A stretch of 64,000 nt of DNA from Streptomyces sp. CHD11 (GTDB lineage Bacteria > Actinomycetota > Actinomycetes > Streptomycetales > Streptomycetaceae): assembly GCF_018638295.1 (NCBI RefSeq), contig NZ_JABTTS010000028.1, forward strand, positions 24,988 through 88,987. The letters are read 5' to 3'. The notes under the pieces were generated by a model, which saw nothing but the letters and a program-made list of their open reading frames with translations, was not told the origin of the DNA and did not search any database. The position numbers were made by a program, and so were the translations under genes. This document shows, piece by piece, positions 1 through 7,765 of this stretch. Every line of letters starts with the position of its first letter. Within the stretch, counting starts at the first letter, position 1.

Positions 1-34
1 CGTGTTCGGGACGCGGCGCAAGAAGCAGGAGTAA
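1..34 (+). CDS. C-terminal end of an upstream gene (partial)
   Basis: The first 34 bases read in one frame as VFGTRRKKQE followed by TAA at 32-34. The lysine/arginine-rich tail looks like a real C-terminus. A hairpin that could serve as its terminator follows at 79-119. The rest of the gene lies outside the window, so I cannot name the product. Confidence 0.55.
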   Translation, partial: VFGTRRKKQE

Positions 35-78
35 GCCTTTCGTGCCGTCCGCGCCCGCGGCCGGTTGACGCGCAGCCG

Positions 79-119
79 GTGCCCGAGGGGACCCGCCATG
101 TGGCGGGCCCCCTCGGCAC
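79..119. terminator. Bidirectional hairpin between convergent genes
   Basis: The arms gtgcccgaggggacccgcc and ggcgggccccctcggcac pair around an atgt loop with one bulge. The hairpin sits between the end of the plus-strand gene at 34 and the end of the minus-strand sulfurtransferase at 126, so it could terminate both. There is no U-tract, which is usual for Streptomyces. Confidence 0.6.
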
Positions 120-125
120 TCCCGT

Positions 126-977
126 CTACTGCGGGTCCGGGCCCACCGCGACCGGCCGCTGCGGATCCGACGACCACTCCGACCAGGAACCGACGTACAG
201 CGCCGCCGGAATGCCCGCGACGGCCAGCGCCAGCACCTCGTGGGCGCCGGAGACGCCCGAGCCGCAGTACACGCCGACCGGCGAACTCGCCGACACGCCC
301 AGGCTCCTGAAGCGGGCGCCGAGCTCCTCCCCCGGCCGGAACCGGCCGTCGGCTCCGACGTTCTCCGTGGTGGGCGCCGAGACCGCGCCCGGGATGTGCC
401 CGCCAACCCGGTCGATCGGCTCGACCTCACCCCGGTACCGCTCCCCCGCGCGGGCGTCCAGCAGCACTCCCGAACGCGCCAGCCGCGCCGCGCCGTCGGC
501 GTCGAGCAGTCCATCCCTCCCGGGCTCCGGCACGAAGTCCCCTTCGGCCGGCTGCGGCACCGCGGTCTCCAACGGCCCCTCCCAGACCGGCAGCCCGCCG
601 TCGAGGACCCGCACATCCGGGTGACCCGTCCAGCGCAGCAGCCACCACGCGCGGGCGGCGCCCCAGCCCATGCCCCCGTCGTACACGACGACCGGCGTCG
701 AGGACGACACCCCCGCCCGCCGCATCGCGGCGCCGAACACGGCGAGGTCCGGCAGCGGATGACGGCCGTGTCCGGCCGGCGCGGATGCCAGTTCCTCGTC
801 CAGGTCGACGAAGACGGCACCGGGGAGATGCCCGGCCAGGTACGCGGCCCGTCCGTCGAACTGCGGTTGCCCGGCCGCCCGGGCCGTGCTGAGCTGCCAG
901 CGGACGTCGAGCAGCACCGGCGGATTCCCGCCCGTCAGTTCGCCGGCGAGTTCGGATGCGGAAATGATGGCGTTCAT
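126..977 (-). CDS. Tandem-rhodanese sulfurtransferase
   Basis: This is a cytoplasmic sulfurtransferase of about 283 residues with two rhodanese domains, the usual length for the SseA/rhodanese family. The N-terminal, non-catalytic domain begins with LLDVRW. The C-terminal domain has the active-site loop CGSGVSG, with the cysteine about 46 residues from the end. A loop starting CGSGV is typical of 3-mercaptopyruvate sulfurtransferases, whereas thiosulfate-preferring enzymes usually have CRKGV. Mercaptopyruvate is therefore the more likely donor, though the family name thiosulfate sulfurtransferase also fits. I chose the ATG at 977 because a GAAG element lies 9 bases upstream; the in-frame ATG at 986 directly abuts that element. 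It is divergent from the VOC gene. Confidence 0.92.
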   Translation of the reverse strand: MNAIISASELAGELTGGNPPVLLDVRWQLSTARAAGQPQFDGRAAYLAGHLPGAVFVDLDEELASAPAGHGRHPLPDLAVFGAAMRRAGVSSSTPVVVYDGGMGWGAARAWWLLRWTGHPDVRVLDGGLPVWEGPLETAVPQPAEGDFVPEPGRDGLLDADGAARLARSGVLLDARAGERYRGEVEPIDRVGGHIPGAVSAPTTENVGADGRFRPGEELGARFRSLGVSASSPVGVYCGSGVSGAHEVLALAVAGIPAALYVGSWSEWSSDPQRPVAVGPDPQ

Positions 978-1184
978 GGTCACCATCTTCGCGCACGGGG
1001 TGGCCGAGCCGTCCTCGTCCGGCTACTGTGCTCGGCCGGGCAGGTCCGATCACGAGGCGTACAGTACCGGGCACATACGGTGTCGGCGCCGGTGCGGGAA
1101 CGATCCGCCGAGCGGACGGGTTACGCCTCCACAGGGGCGAGTTGACCACGGCCGACGCCATGAGCGGCCGGGAGAAGAGTGACG

Positions 1185-1994
1185 ATGACCGAAGCACGGG
1201 GGAACGCCCGCCCGAACGGTGAGGCGCCCGCTCGGTACGCACCCGGCACACCCTGCTGGGTGAGCCTGATGGTGCATGGACTGGAAGCGACCGAGCGGTT
1301 CTACGGGGCGCTGTTCGGCTGGGAGTTTTGCCCGGGACCTGGACCTGAGCAACTGGGCCCGTACGTGCGTGCCTTACTGGACGGACAGCCGGTGGCCGGC
1401 ATCGGTGTGCTGCCCCCCGACCGGCATCTGCCGGTCGCCTGGACCCCCTACTTCGCGTCGGACGACGCGGATACGACGGCCGCCGCGGTGCGTATCTGCG
1501 GCGGCACGATCGGAGTGGGCCCGCTGGACGCCGCCGACGCCGGACGCCTGGCGATCGGCTCCGACCCGTGCGGCGCCGTCTTCGGTATCTGGCAGCCGGC
1601 CGCGCACACCGGCCAGGCACTCGTCGGCGCACCCGGCACCCCTGCCTGGAACGAGCTGACGACATACGAGACCACCCATGTGGCCAAGTTCTACGAGACG
1701 GTGTTCGGCCACGAGGAGGAGCGCACGGCCTCCGCCGACCGCGACCACGTCACCCTGCGCCTGGCCGGCCGTCCCGTCGCCGCCGTCCACGGCCTGGGCG
1801 ACGCCCTGCCCCGGGACCGGGGGCCGCACTGGACGACGTACTTCACGGTGGCCGACACCGATGACGCGGTGGACCAGGTCCTCCACCTCGGCGGTCGGGT
1901 GCTCACCCGGCCCCACGACTCCGACCACGGCCGCGTCGCCGAGGTGGCGGACCCGGAGGGGGCGCGGTTCGCGGTGGTACAGGGCCGACGCTGA
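1185..1994 (+). CDS. Two-domain VOC (glyoxalase/bleomycin-resistance fold) protein with a TTA codon
   Basis: The product is about 269 residues with two tandem vicinal-oxygen-chelate modules. The first begins near PCWVSLMVHGLEATERFYG and the second near WNELTTYETTHVAKFYETVFG. Each shows the FYxxxFG pattern seen after the first strand and helix of VOC domains. Similar Streptomyces proteins are annotated as hydroxylases or glyoxalase-like, but the substrate cannot be read from the sequence. The ATG at 1185 is preferred over the GTG at 1179 because GGAGAAG at 1171-1177 is 7 bases from the ATG and almost touches the GTG. Codon 64 (1374-1376) is TTA, which Streptomyces reads with the bldA tRNA, so translation may depend on developmental stage. 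Confidence 0.9.
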   Translation: MTEARGNARPNGEAPARYAPGTPCWVSLMVHGLEATERFYGALFGWEFCPGPGPEQLGPYVRALLDGQPVAGIGVLPPDRHLPVAWTPYFASDDADTTAAAVRICGGTIGVGPLDAADAGRLAIGSDPCGAVFGIWQPAAHTGQALVGAPGTPAWNELTTYETTHVAKFYETVFGHEEERTASADRDHVTLRLAGRPVAAVHGLGDALPRDRGPHWTTYFTVADTDDAVDQVLHLGGRVLTRPHDSDHGRVAEVADPEGARFAVVQGRR

Positions 1995-2002
1995 CCCGTG
2001 GC

Positions 2003-2227
2003 TCAGTCGTCGGTGATGGGGAGCTTTACGGCACAGGGGTCCGGATCGCCGGTGAGCGGGTCCAGACCGGCGACGAGTCGAACAAGCGAAGACTCTCTCA
2101 GGAGAACGACAACCGGGGGCAGCTTTCGCACAGAAGACATGTCGTCACCGACCGTCACCAAGTAACCTTGCTCAGGCCATACCGGCTTCCCCGAACGGTT
2201 CTGGCACGCGCAGTAGCTCGGCAGCAC
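2003..2227 (-). CDS. Small hypothetical protein, 74 aa
   Basis: I do not recognise this protein. It has no clear membrane segment. It carries a CxC motif near the N-terminus (SYCACQNRSG), a third cysteine near the C-terminus, and a hydrophobic stretch VVVLLRESSLVRLVAGL in the middle. Support for a real gene comes from a strong GGGAGGGG ribosome-binding sequence 6 bases before the GTG at 2227. It is divergent from the SNF2 helicase gene, with about 140 bp between them, so the two could share a control region. It could be a small regulator or accessory subunit of the helicase cluster, or an unrelated orphan. Confidence 0.5.
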   Translation of the reverse strand: MLPSYCACQNRSGKPVWPEQGYLVTVGDDMSSVRKLPPVVVLLRESSLVRLVAGLDPLTGDPDPCAVKLPITDD

Positions 2228-2340
2228 ATCATTCCCCTCCCCCGTTGGCCAGCTCGACAGATCCGGCCATACCGGTCCCCCGGAGCGGCGGGCGGCGGGC
2301 GGCGATCCACTCGAGCTCCTGGGCGCGCTCGGGATTCACC

Positions 2341-2368
2341 GGACAGGGGGACAGGGGAGGGGACAGGG
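2341..2368 (+). repeat. GGACAGGG tandem repeat with G-quadruplex potential
   Basis: Three imperfect copies of GGACAGGG lie directly before the helicase start. They give four G-runs (5, 4, 4 and 3 Gs) separated by 1-3 bases, which meets the usual G-quadruplex pattern on the sense strand. The tract includes the GGGGAGGGG ribosome-binding site and ends at the GTG start codon. A folded mRNA here would mask initiation; that is inference. Confidence 0.5.
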
Positions 2369-5300
2369 TGAGGGAGAGAACAGCGTCAGAGGGCGGAAAC
2401 CCTCCGGCGGCAGGTGTGCCACTCGACGACGACAGGCTTCGTCTGCGGTACATCCCTTGGGGAGAAGCGCTCGGTGGGACGGCCTTGGACGGTCTCAGCG
2501 AAGCGCAGCACTTCTTCTACGACAGCCCGGAGTGCTCCGAACGGATCCCGGTGCCCGCGCCACGACAGCAACCCGTGCCGCAAGCACACGGCGGCGACCC
2601 CCTGAGCGTTCTGCCCAGCGGCATCTACGTCTTCGAGTCACGAACCGACCGCATACTCGTCGGATTCGCGTTGAGCAAGAGTGCGGCCGCCGACGCTCCC
2701 CAACGAAAGCGCCTTCGTGACATCGACGACGGTCACCTGCTGCACCGGGCCCTCCTCCAGTACAGGGACTGGTGCGCCGCTGTCCCCGAAGAGGTCGCAC
2801 CCGCGTTCGCCCGGGGCGAACTCGTCCGTCTCGCGGGCGGGCGCGAGACCTTCACCGTGGTCAAGGTGACACCGACGCGGGACGGAGGCGTCCAGTACAG
2901 GCTGCAGGACGCGACCGGTGGACGCTCACGCATGGCCTTCGAAGAAGACCTTGAGGCGCTTCCGCCGAGTACGGACGACCCGGAGGACTGGATCCTCCGT
3001 CCGCCCGCCCCCGCCGACCGGACCGCGCTCGCGCTCACCCTCGCCAAGCTGAGCACACCCCTCACCGATGTCGTGTACTCGTATCAGTCGAGCCGCACGG
3101 TGTTCCGGCCCTACCAGTTCCGGCCCGTGCTGAAGCTGATGAGTTCGGACCGCCAGCGCTTGCTGATCGCGGACGAAGTCGGCCTCGGTAAGACCATCGA
3201 AGCCGGGCTGATCTGGAACGAACTGGAGCAGCGCACACACCTGCGGCGGACTCCGGGACGGCGCGGCGGCACGCATTTTCGAGGGCTCGTCGTGTGTCCC
3301 GCCGCACTCGTCACCAAGTGGCAGAACGAGATGCGCGACCGTTTCGACCGGGACCTGCGTGTCCTCGACAAAGAGGGCATGGCGCAGCTGGTGGAGCTGT
3401 TCCGCAGCGGGGACACCAGCGAGCCGTTCGCCGGAGTGGTGTCCCTGGAACGGCTGCGGCGGGCCGGGCAGCTCGATGAACTCGTTGACCTTCAGCCCCG
3501 TTTCGACCTCGTGATCGTGGACGAGGCGCACTACCTGCGCAACGCGAGCAGCCGGAGCCACGCCGCGGCAGCTCTGCTCGCCGACTGGGCCGACGCGTTG
3601 ATCTTCCTCTCCGCCACCCCCCTCAACCTCGGCAACCAGGATCTCTACAACCTCGTTCACCTCCTCGACGAGGCGTCCTTCCCGGAGCCCAAGGTCTTCG
3701 AGAACCAGCTCGAGCCCAACCGCCACCTGAACGCGGTGGCCGTCGGTATCGCCGAGGGTCGCGCGGACAGCGCAGATGGTGCTCGGGCTCTGCACTCCCG
3801 GCTCATGCAGGTCCAGACGTCCACGTATGGAAAGATCACCGCCCGGCGACCGGAGTTCCGCCGTCTCCGGGAACTCCTAAGCTCCGGTGAACCGCTGTCC
3901 TCCCGTCAGCGCGCCGAAGCACGGCGGTGCATCGCCGAACTCAACGCCCTGGCGGGTGTCGTCAACCGGACGCGCAAGGCCGACACCCCGGACCGCAAGG
4001 CCCTGCGTGAGGCCGAGGACGTCGCGGTCCACTGGACCCCGCAGGAACGGGCGTTCTACGACGGTCTGCACGCCTGGTGCCTCGAACGCGCCGCTCGCAG
4101 TGGCATGGCCGCAGGCTTCGCCGCGCAGATGTGGCTGCGGCAGGCTGCCAGCTGTATCCCGGCCATGCAGCAGCGGCTGCGGGAGCGGTTCTTCCCGCGG
4201 CCGGCCGAGGAGGAGGCCGCCGAGGAAATTCTCTATGACTCGGAGGTCGTCGACGACTCCGAGGATGCCCCGAACATCGGCCGTACGAGATCGGCCGCCT
4301 CTCCCGAGAGTCTCGCCCGCGAGGTTGCGGAGCAGGCTCGCGAAATGGCTGAGCAGGCCGACGAACTCTCGACGTTGCGCCCTCTGTTGCGGGAACTTCC
4401 CGTGGACACCAAATTCGAGCGTTTCAAGGACATGCTGCGTGACGCCCGTACGAAGGGCCTGCGGCAGGCAATGGTCTTCTCCTTCTTCACCCGCACCCTG
4501 GAGTACCTCGAGGAGAGGCTGACGCCCGAGTTCAAGGTACGGGTCATGCACGGCAAGACCCCGCCGGCCGAGCGTGAGCGCATCATGAAGGACTTCCGTG
4601 CCGGGGCGTTCGATCTGCTGCTGGTGAGTGAGGTGGGCAGCGAGGGCCTGGACTTCGAGTTCTGCAACGTCCTGGTCAACTACGACCTGCCCTGGAACCC
4701 GATGCGGGTCGAGCAGCGTATCGGACGGCTCGACCGGTTCGGGCAACAGCACGAAAAGATCTTCATCTTCAACATGCAGGTCCCCGGCACCATCGAGACC
4801 GACATCTTCCAGCGCCTCTACACACGCATCGGTGTCTTCCAGGACTCCATCGGAGAACTCGAACCGATCCTGCGCGGGCGCCTGAAGGAGTTGCATCGCA
4901 TCGTCCTGGACCCTCACCTCTCCACGGAGCAGCGGCGCCGCCAGGTAGACCGGATCGCGGTCGCGCGGGTGGACCGTGAGAAGGACCTGGAGAGCCTGAA
5001 TGAGGCCCAGGCCCTTCTCACCGGCTTGGACGGCCTGCTCATCGAGGGATTCGACGAATCCAGCCCGGGCAAGGGACGCTACCTGGGCCCCCAGGAGATC
5101 CGTGGACTTGTCGAGTCCTTCCTCACCGACAGCGGATACGGACTGCTGCGCGACGTCCCCCGCCAGGACCACCTGGTGGACGTGTCAGGCAGCGGCGACC
5201 TGCTCAAGGTGATGTACGAGGCGATGGACACGGGCGCCTTCCCCCACCCTCGCGACGACCTGCTGGCCAGACTCAAGAGCGACTCGCCAACGCGCTTCAG

Positions 5301-5955
5301 TCTGACCACAAGCGCCTCGTCGGCAAGTGGGGCTCCGCTGCTCAGCGTCCGTCACCCGCTGGTGCGCACCGCCCAGTGGTGGTACGAGCAGCACCCCGAG
5401 CCGCTCCTGCGTTACGGGCGGGTCCGGCTGCCCGGCCTGCCGCCCGGCTCCCACTATCTGGTGGAGGTCCGGCTGGCGCGTACGGACGGCACTCGTTCGC
5501 GCCGCGAGCTGTGGACCACCGCGGTCGACATCCGGACGATGCGGGAGGTACCCGAGGTCGGGACCGCGCTGCTCACTTCTCTCGCCCGCGGTGAACTCAC
5601 CAATGCCGGGAGGGAGCTACCCGCCGATGTCGACACGTTGCTCACCGAGGTCCTGGAAGAGGTGCAGGCGCTTGCGGCCGTGCAGGAACGCATGACCAAG
5701 CGGCTCTACGAAGCCGAGAACACGCGGCTGGCCGAGGGCCGTCGCGCCACGGTGAGCGACACCTTCCATGTGAAGATCTCGCGGTCCCGTCGTCTCGCCC
5801 AGGAGGTGAGCCACCCATCCATCCGGCGCCTCTACGAGAGCCGGGCGACTCACCTGGAGACCCGGCGGGACGTTCTCCTGGCGCAGATGGAGCGGGAGGC
5901 CCGCTTCAGTCTCTCCACCGAGACGGTTGCCCTCGTCCTGGTCGAGGGCGACTGA
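2368..5955 (+). CDS. SNF2/HepA-type DEAD-like helicase, 1195 aa
   Basis: This is a superfamily 2 ATPase of the SNF2/RapA group, a double-stranded-DNA translocase or remodeller. Visible motifs are DEVGLGKT (motif I, about residue 267), VIVDEAHYL (motif II, about 381), LSATPLN (motif III, about 415), GSEGLDF (motif V, about 756) and QRIGRLDRFGQ (motif VI, about 782). An N-terminal stretch around 150-205 (ARGELVRLAGG, FTVVKVTP, YRLQD) looks like a small SH3/KOW-type beta domain, as in RapA. About 400 residues follow the helicase core, with a helical end around 1100-1190. The GTG at 2368 is chosen because GGGGAGGGG precedes it; the frame remains open upstream to 2245 but that part looks non-coding. 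It converges on the Hsp70 gene with 72 bp between. Resemblance to the SNF2 helicase of DISARM is only at family level, and no methylase, DUF1998 or PLD partner is present. Confidence 0.9.
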   Translation: MRERTASEGGNPPAAGVPLDDDRLRLRYIPWGEALGGTALDGLSEAQHFFYDSPECSERIPVPAPRQQPVPQAHGGDPLSVLPSGIYVFESRTDRILVGFALSKSAAADAPQRKRLRDIDDGHLLHRALLQYRDWCAAVPEEVAPAFARGELVRLAGGRETFTVVKVTPTRDGGVQYRLQDATGGRSRMAFEEDLEALPPSTDDPEDWILRPPAPADRTALALTLAKLSTPLTDVVYSYQSSRTVFRPYQFRPVLKLMSSDRQRLLIADEVGLGKTIEAGLIWNELEQRTHLRRTPGRRGGTHFRGLVVCPAALVTKWQNEMRDRFDRDLRVLDKEGMAQLVELFRSGDTSEPFAGVVSLERLRRAGQLDELVDLQPRFDLVIVDEAHYLRNASSRSHAAAALLADWADALIFLSATPLNLGNQDLYNLVHLLDEASFPEPKVFENQLEPNRHLNAVAVGIAEGRADSADGARALHSRLMQVQTSTYGKITARRPEFRRLRELLSSGEPLSSRQRAEARRCIAELNALAGVVNRTRKADTPDRKALREAEDVAVHWTPQERAFYDGLHAWCLERAARSGMAAGFAAQMWLRQAASCIPAMQQRLRERFFPRPAEEEAAEEILYDSEVVDDSEDAPNIGRTRSAASPESLAREVAEQAREMAEQADELSTLRPLLRELPVDTKFERFKDMLRDARTKGLRQAMVFSFFTRTLEYLEERLTPEFKVRVMHGKTPPAERERIMKDFRAGAFDLLLVSEVGSEGLDFEFCNVLVNYDLPWNPMRVEQRIGRLDRFGQQHEKIFIFNMQVPGTIETDIFQRLYTRIGVFQDSIGELEPILRGRLKELHRIVLDPHLSTEQRRRQVDRIAVARVDREKDLESLNEAQALLTGLDGLLIEGFDESSPGKGRYLGPQEIRGLVESFLTDSGYGLLRDVPRQDHLVDVSGSGDLLKVMYEAMDTGAFPHPRDDLLARLKSDSPTRFSLTTSASSASGAPLLSVRHPLVRTAQWWYEQHPEPLLRYGRVRLPGLPPGSHYLVEVRLARTDGTRSRRELWTTAVDIRTMREVPEVGTALLTSLARGELTNAGRELPADVDTLLTEVLEEVQALAAVQERMTKRLYEAENTRLAEGRRATVSDTFHVKISRSRRLAQEVSHPSIRRLYESRATHLETRRDVLLAQMEREARFSLSTETVALVLVEGD

Positions 5956-6027
5956 CCGGCCGGTGGACGGTGATCGACCGGATGTCCGGCGGTGACCCAG
6001 GACAGCTCCGGGCCACCGTCGGGCACC

Positions 6028-7698
6028 TCACTGCCACGGATGGGAATACATGTCGGTGAAGGACGCCCGCTGGTGCACCAAGGCGTCCTTCCGCACCGGC
6101 GTCAGACGGATGGCCTCCTGCCCTCCCTTCCGGAGCACGGGCCACCGCTCCACCCTGAAAATCATGGGCCGGGCGGTCGAATCGTGGACGACCATTTCCC
6201 CGTTGAGCCGCAGGGCGAGCGAGAAGGCTGTCCTCGGGTGGAGTTCGACGAGCAGATACGGCAGTGCGGTTCCGTCCACCGAGAAGTCCATCGGCTCCCC
6301 GTCCACGGCCTTCGCCCGGAGCCGGCCTTTGGTGACCCGATGGACCTCCGGTGTCCCCCGCCAGCGGTGGGCCAGTTCCTCCCCGCGCACCACCCGGTGC
6401 GGCTCGTAGAGGGGCTGGAAGGCCGGATAGAGCAGCTCGCTGCGCAGGCCTCCGCCCAGGTCGTCCCACTCCAGCACCAGGTCGAATCCGGGCCTGGGGA
6501 GGTTGAGCCGGTGGTAGTTGTGCACCACCATGCCGGTCACGACCGACTGTTCCGGTGATTCCAGGGACCTGTCGAACTCCACCTGCGCCTGGGAGAAGTT
6601 CTCCTCGAAAAGCCTGCGTACCAACGGCACCTGGGACATGCCACCGGCGAGCAGCACATGCTGCACATCGGTCGCCAGTTCCCGCAATGGCATACGCCTG
6701 AGACGCTCGATGTCGGGCGTGGTACGCCGACGCAGCCGTGCCTCGCACAGGGCGGCCCTGACATACTCCAGGGCTTCCAGCATCTGTGGCTGGAATGCCT
6801 CCTCCAGCCGCCCGCGCGTGTAGGTGAGCAGGGGCAGGTTGGTGTATCCACCGCCTACCGGGACCGCTTGTTCGTCGTACCGTGTCTCGGAGAGCAGCAC
6901 CTTGAGCCGTCGGGCTGCCGCCAGGATCAGCGCCCTGACGGTGGCGGGGTCGGGCAGTCGGTCCACCACAATGCCCTGCGTCTTCAGATCCTGTTCCAGA
7001 TCCCGGGCGATCCGGAGGTCCAGATCATCACCGGCCCTGGCCACACCGCGCGCCGAGAGCACGGTGAGCTCGGGAGCGCCGTCCTGGAGCGACTCGGTGA
7101 CCTCGACCACGGCGATGTCGAGAGTACCCCCGCCGAAGTCGAAGACCAGCGTGGTTCCGTCGGGCCGCTCCTCGCCGAGTTCCCAGTAGAGCCCCTCCGA
7201 CCAGGCGAGTCCGGCGGCCACGGGCTCGTCGACGACGTCCCCGATGGCCACGGGGATACCCGCGGCCCTGGCCAGGGTGGCGAGCCGCCTGCGCCGTGGT
7301 CCGTCCCAGATCGCGGGACAGGCGAGGCGGAAGTGGGCGTCCTCGGTGTCCGCTCCGGCGGCCCTGGCACGCAGCAGTACGTGCTTCAGCAACTGCTCGA
7401 TCATGTTGTCGGCAGAGTGCCGGACCGAGCCGGCCCCCTCCCGGCCCGGCAACTCGTCCGGCGTCAGATCGAGAGTGATGCACTGCTTCACCGACCGCAG
7501 CGCCGACGCCCCGGCCGCCGCCTCGGCGCCTTCGCCGAACAGAAGGTCACCGGAAGGGGATACGGCGATCACGCTCGGCATCCAGGATGTACCGTGACCG
7601 ACCGGCACGATCTCCGGAGAGCCGCCGGGAAGCCGCTGGCTCACCAGGGTGGTCGCGGTACCGAAGTCGATACCGATCAAGGGCTTGTCGTACTGCAC
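6028..7698 (-). CDS. Hsp70-family (DnaK-like) ATPase, 556 aa
   Basis: The actin-like ATPase fold is clear. The first phosphate loop is IGIDFGTATT at residues 8-17, the second phosphate motif is VFDFGGGTLDIAVV at about 185, the connect motif is DEPVAAGL at about 170, and the adenosine motif is LLAGGMSQVPLVRRLF at about 350. The C-terminal part after about 400 is shorter than a DnaK substrate domain plus lid and ends without an EEVD-type tail. This is therefore a divergent, specialised Hsp70 rather than the housekeeping DnaK. The GTG at 7698 follows GGGAGG by 6 bases. The next gene upstream, 67 bp away on the same strand, ends in a GrpE-like domain, a natural nucleotide-exchange partner. No J-domain protein is visible in the cluster. 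The client is unknown. Confidence 0.92.
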   Translation of the reverse strand: MQYDKPLIGIDFGTATTLVSQRLPGGSPEIVPVGHGTSWMPSVIAVSPSGDLLFGEGAEAAAGASALRSVKQCITLDLTPDELPGREGAGSVRHSADNMIEQLLKHVLLRARAAGADTEDAHFRLACPAIWDGPRRRRLATLARAAGIPVAIGDVVDEPVAAGLAWSEGLYWELGEERPDGTTLVFDFGGGTLDIAVVEVTESLQDGAPELTVLSARGVARAGDDLDLRIARDLEQDLKTQGIVVDRLPDPATVRALILAAARRLKVLLSETRYDEQAVPVGGGYTNLPLLTYTRGRLEEAFQPQMLEALEYVRAALCEARLRRRTTPDIERLRRMPLRELATDVQHVLLAGGMSQVPLVRRLFEENFSQAQVEFDRSLESPEQSVVTGMVVHNYHRLNLPRPGFDLVLEWDDLGGGLRSELLYPAFQPLYEPHRVVRGEELAHRWRGTPEVHRVTKGRLRAKAVDGEPMDFSVDGTALPYLLVELHPRTAFSLALRLNGEMVVHDSTARPMIFRVERWPVLRKGGQEAIRLTPVRKDALVHQRASFTDMYSHPWQ

Positions 7699-7765
7699 CG
7701 ATGTCCTCCCTGGACACTGGCTGGCGGGATCCTCGGTCCCGGCAGCGGATTTCAACTGCCTTGCC

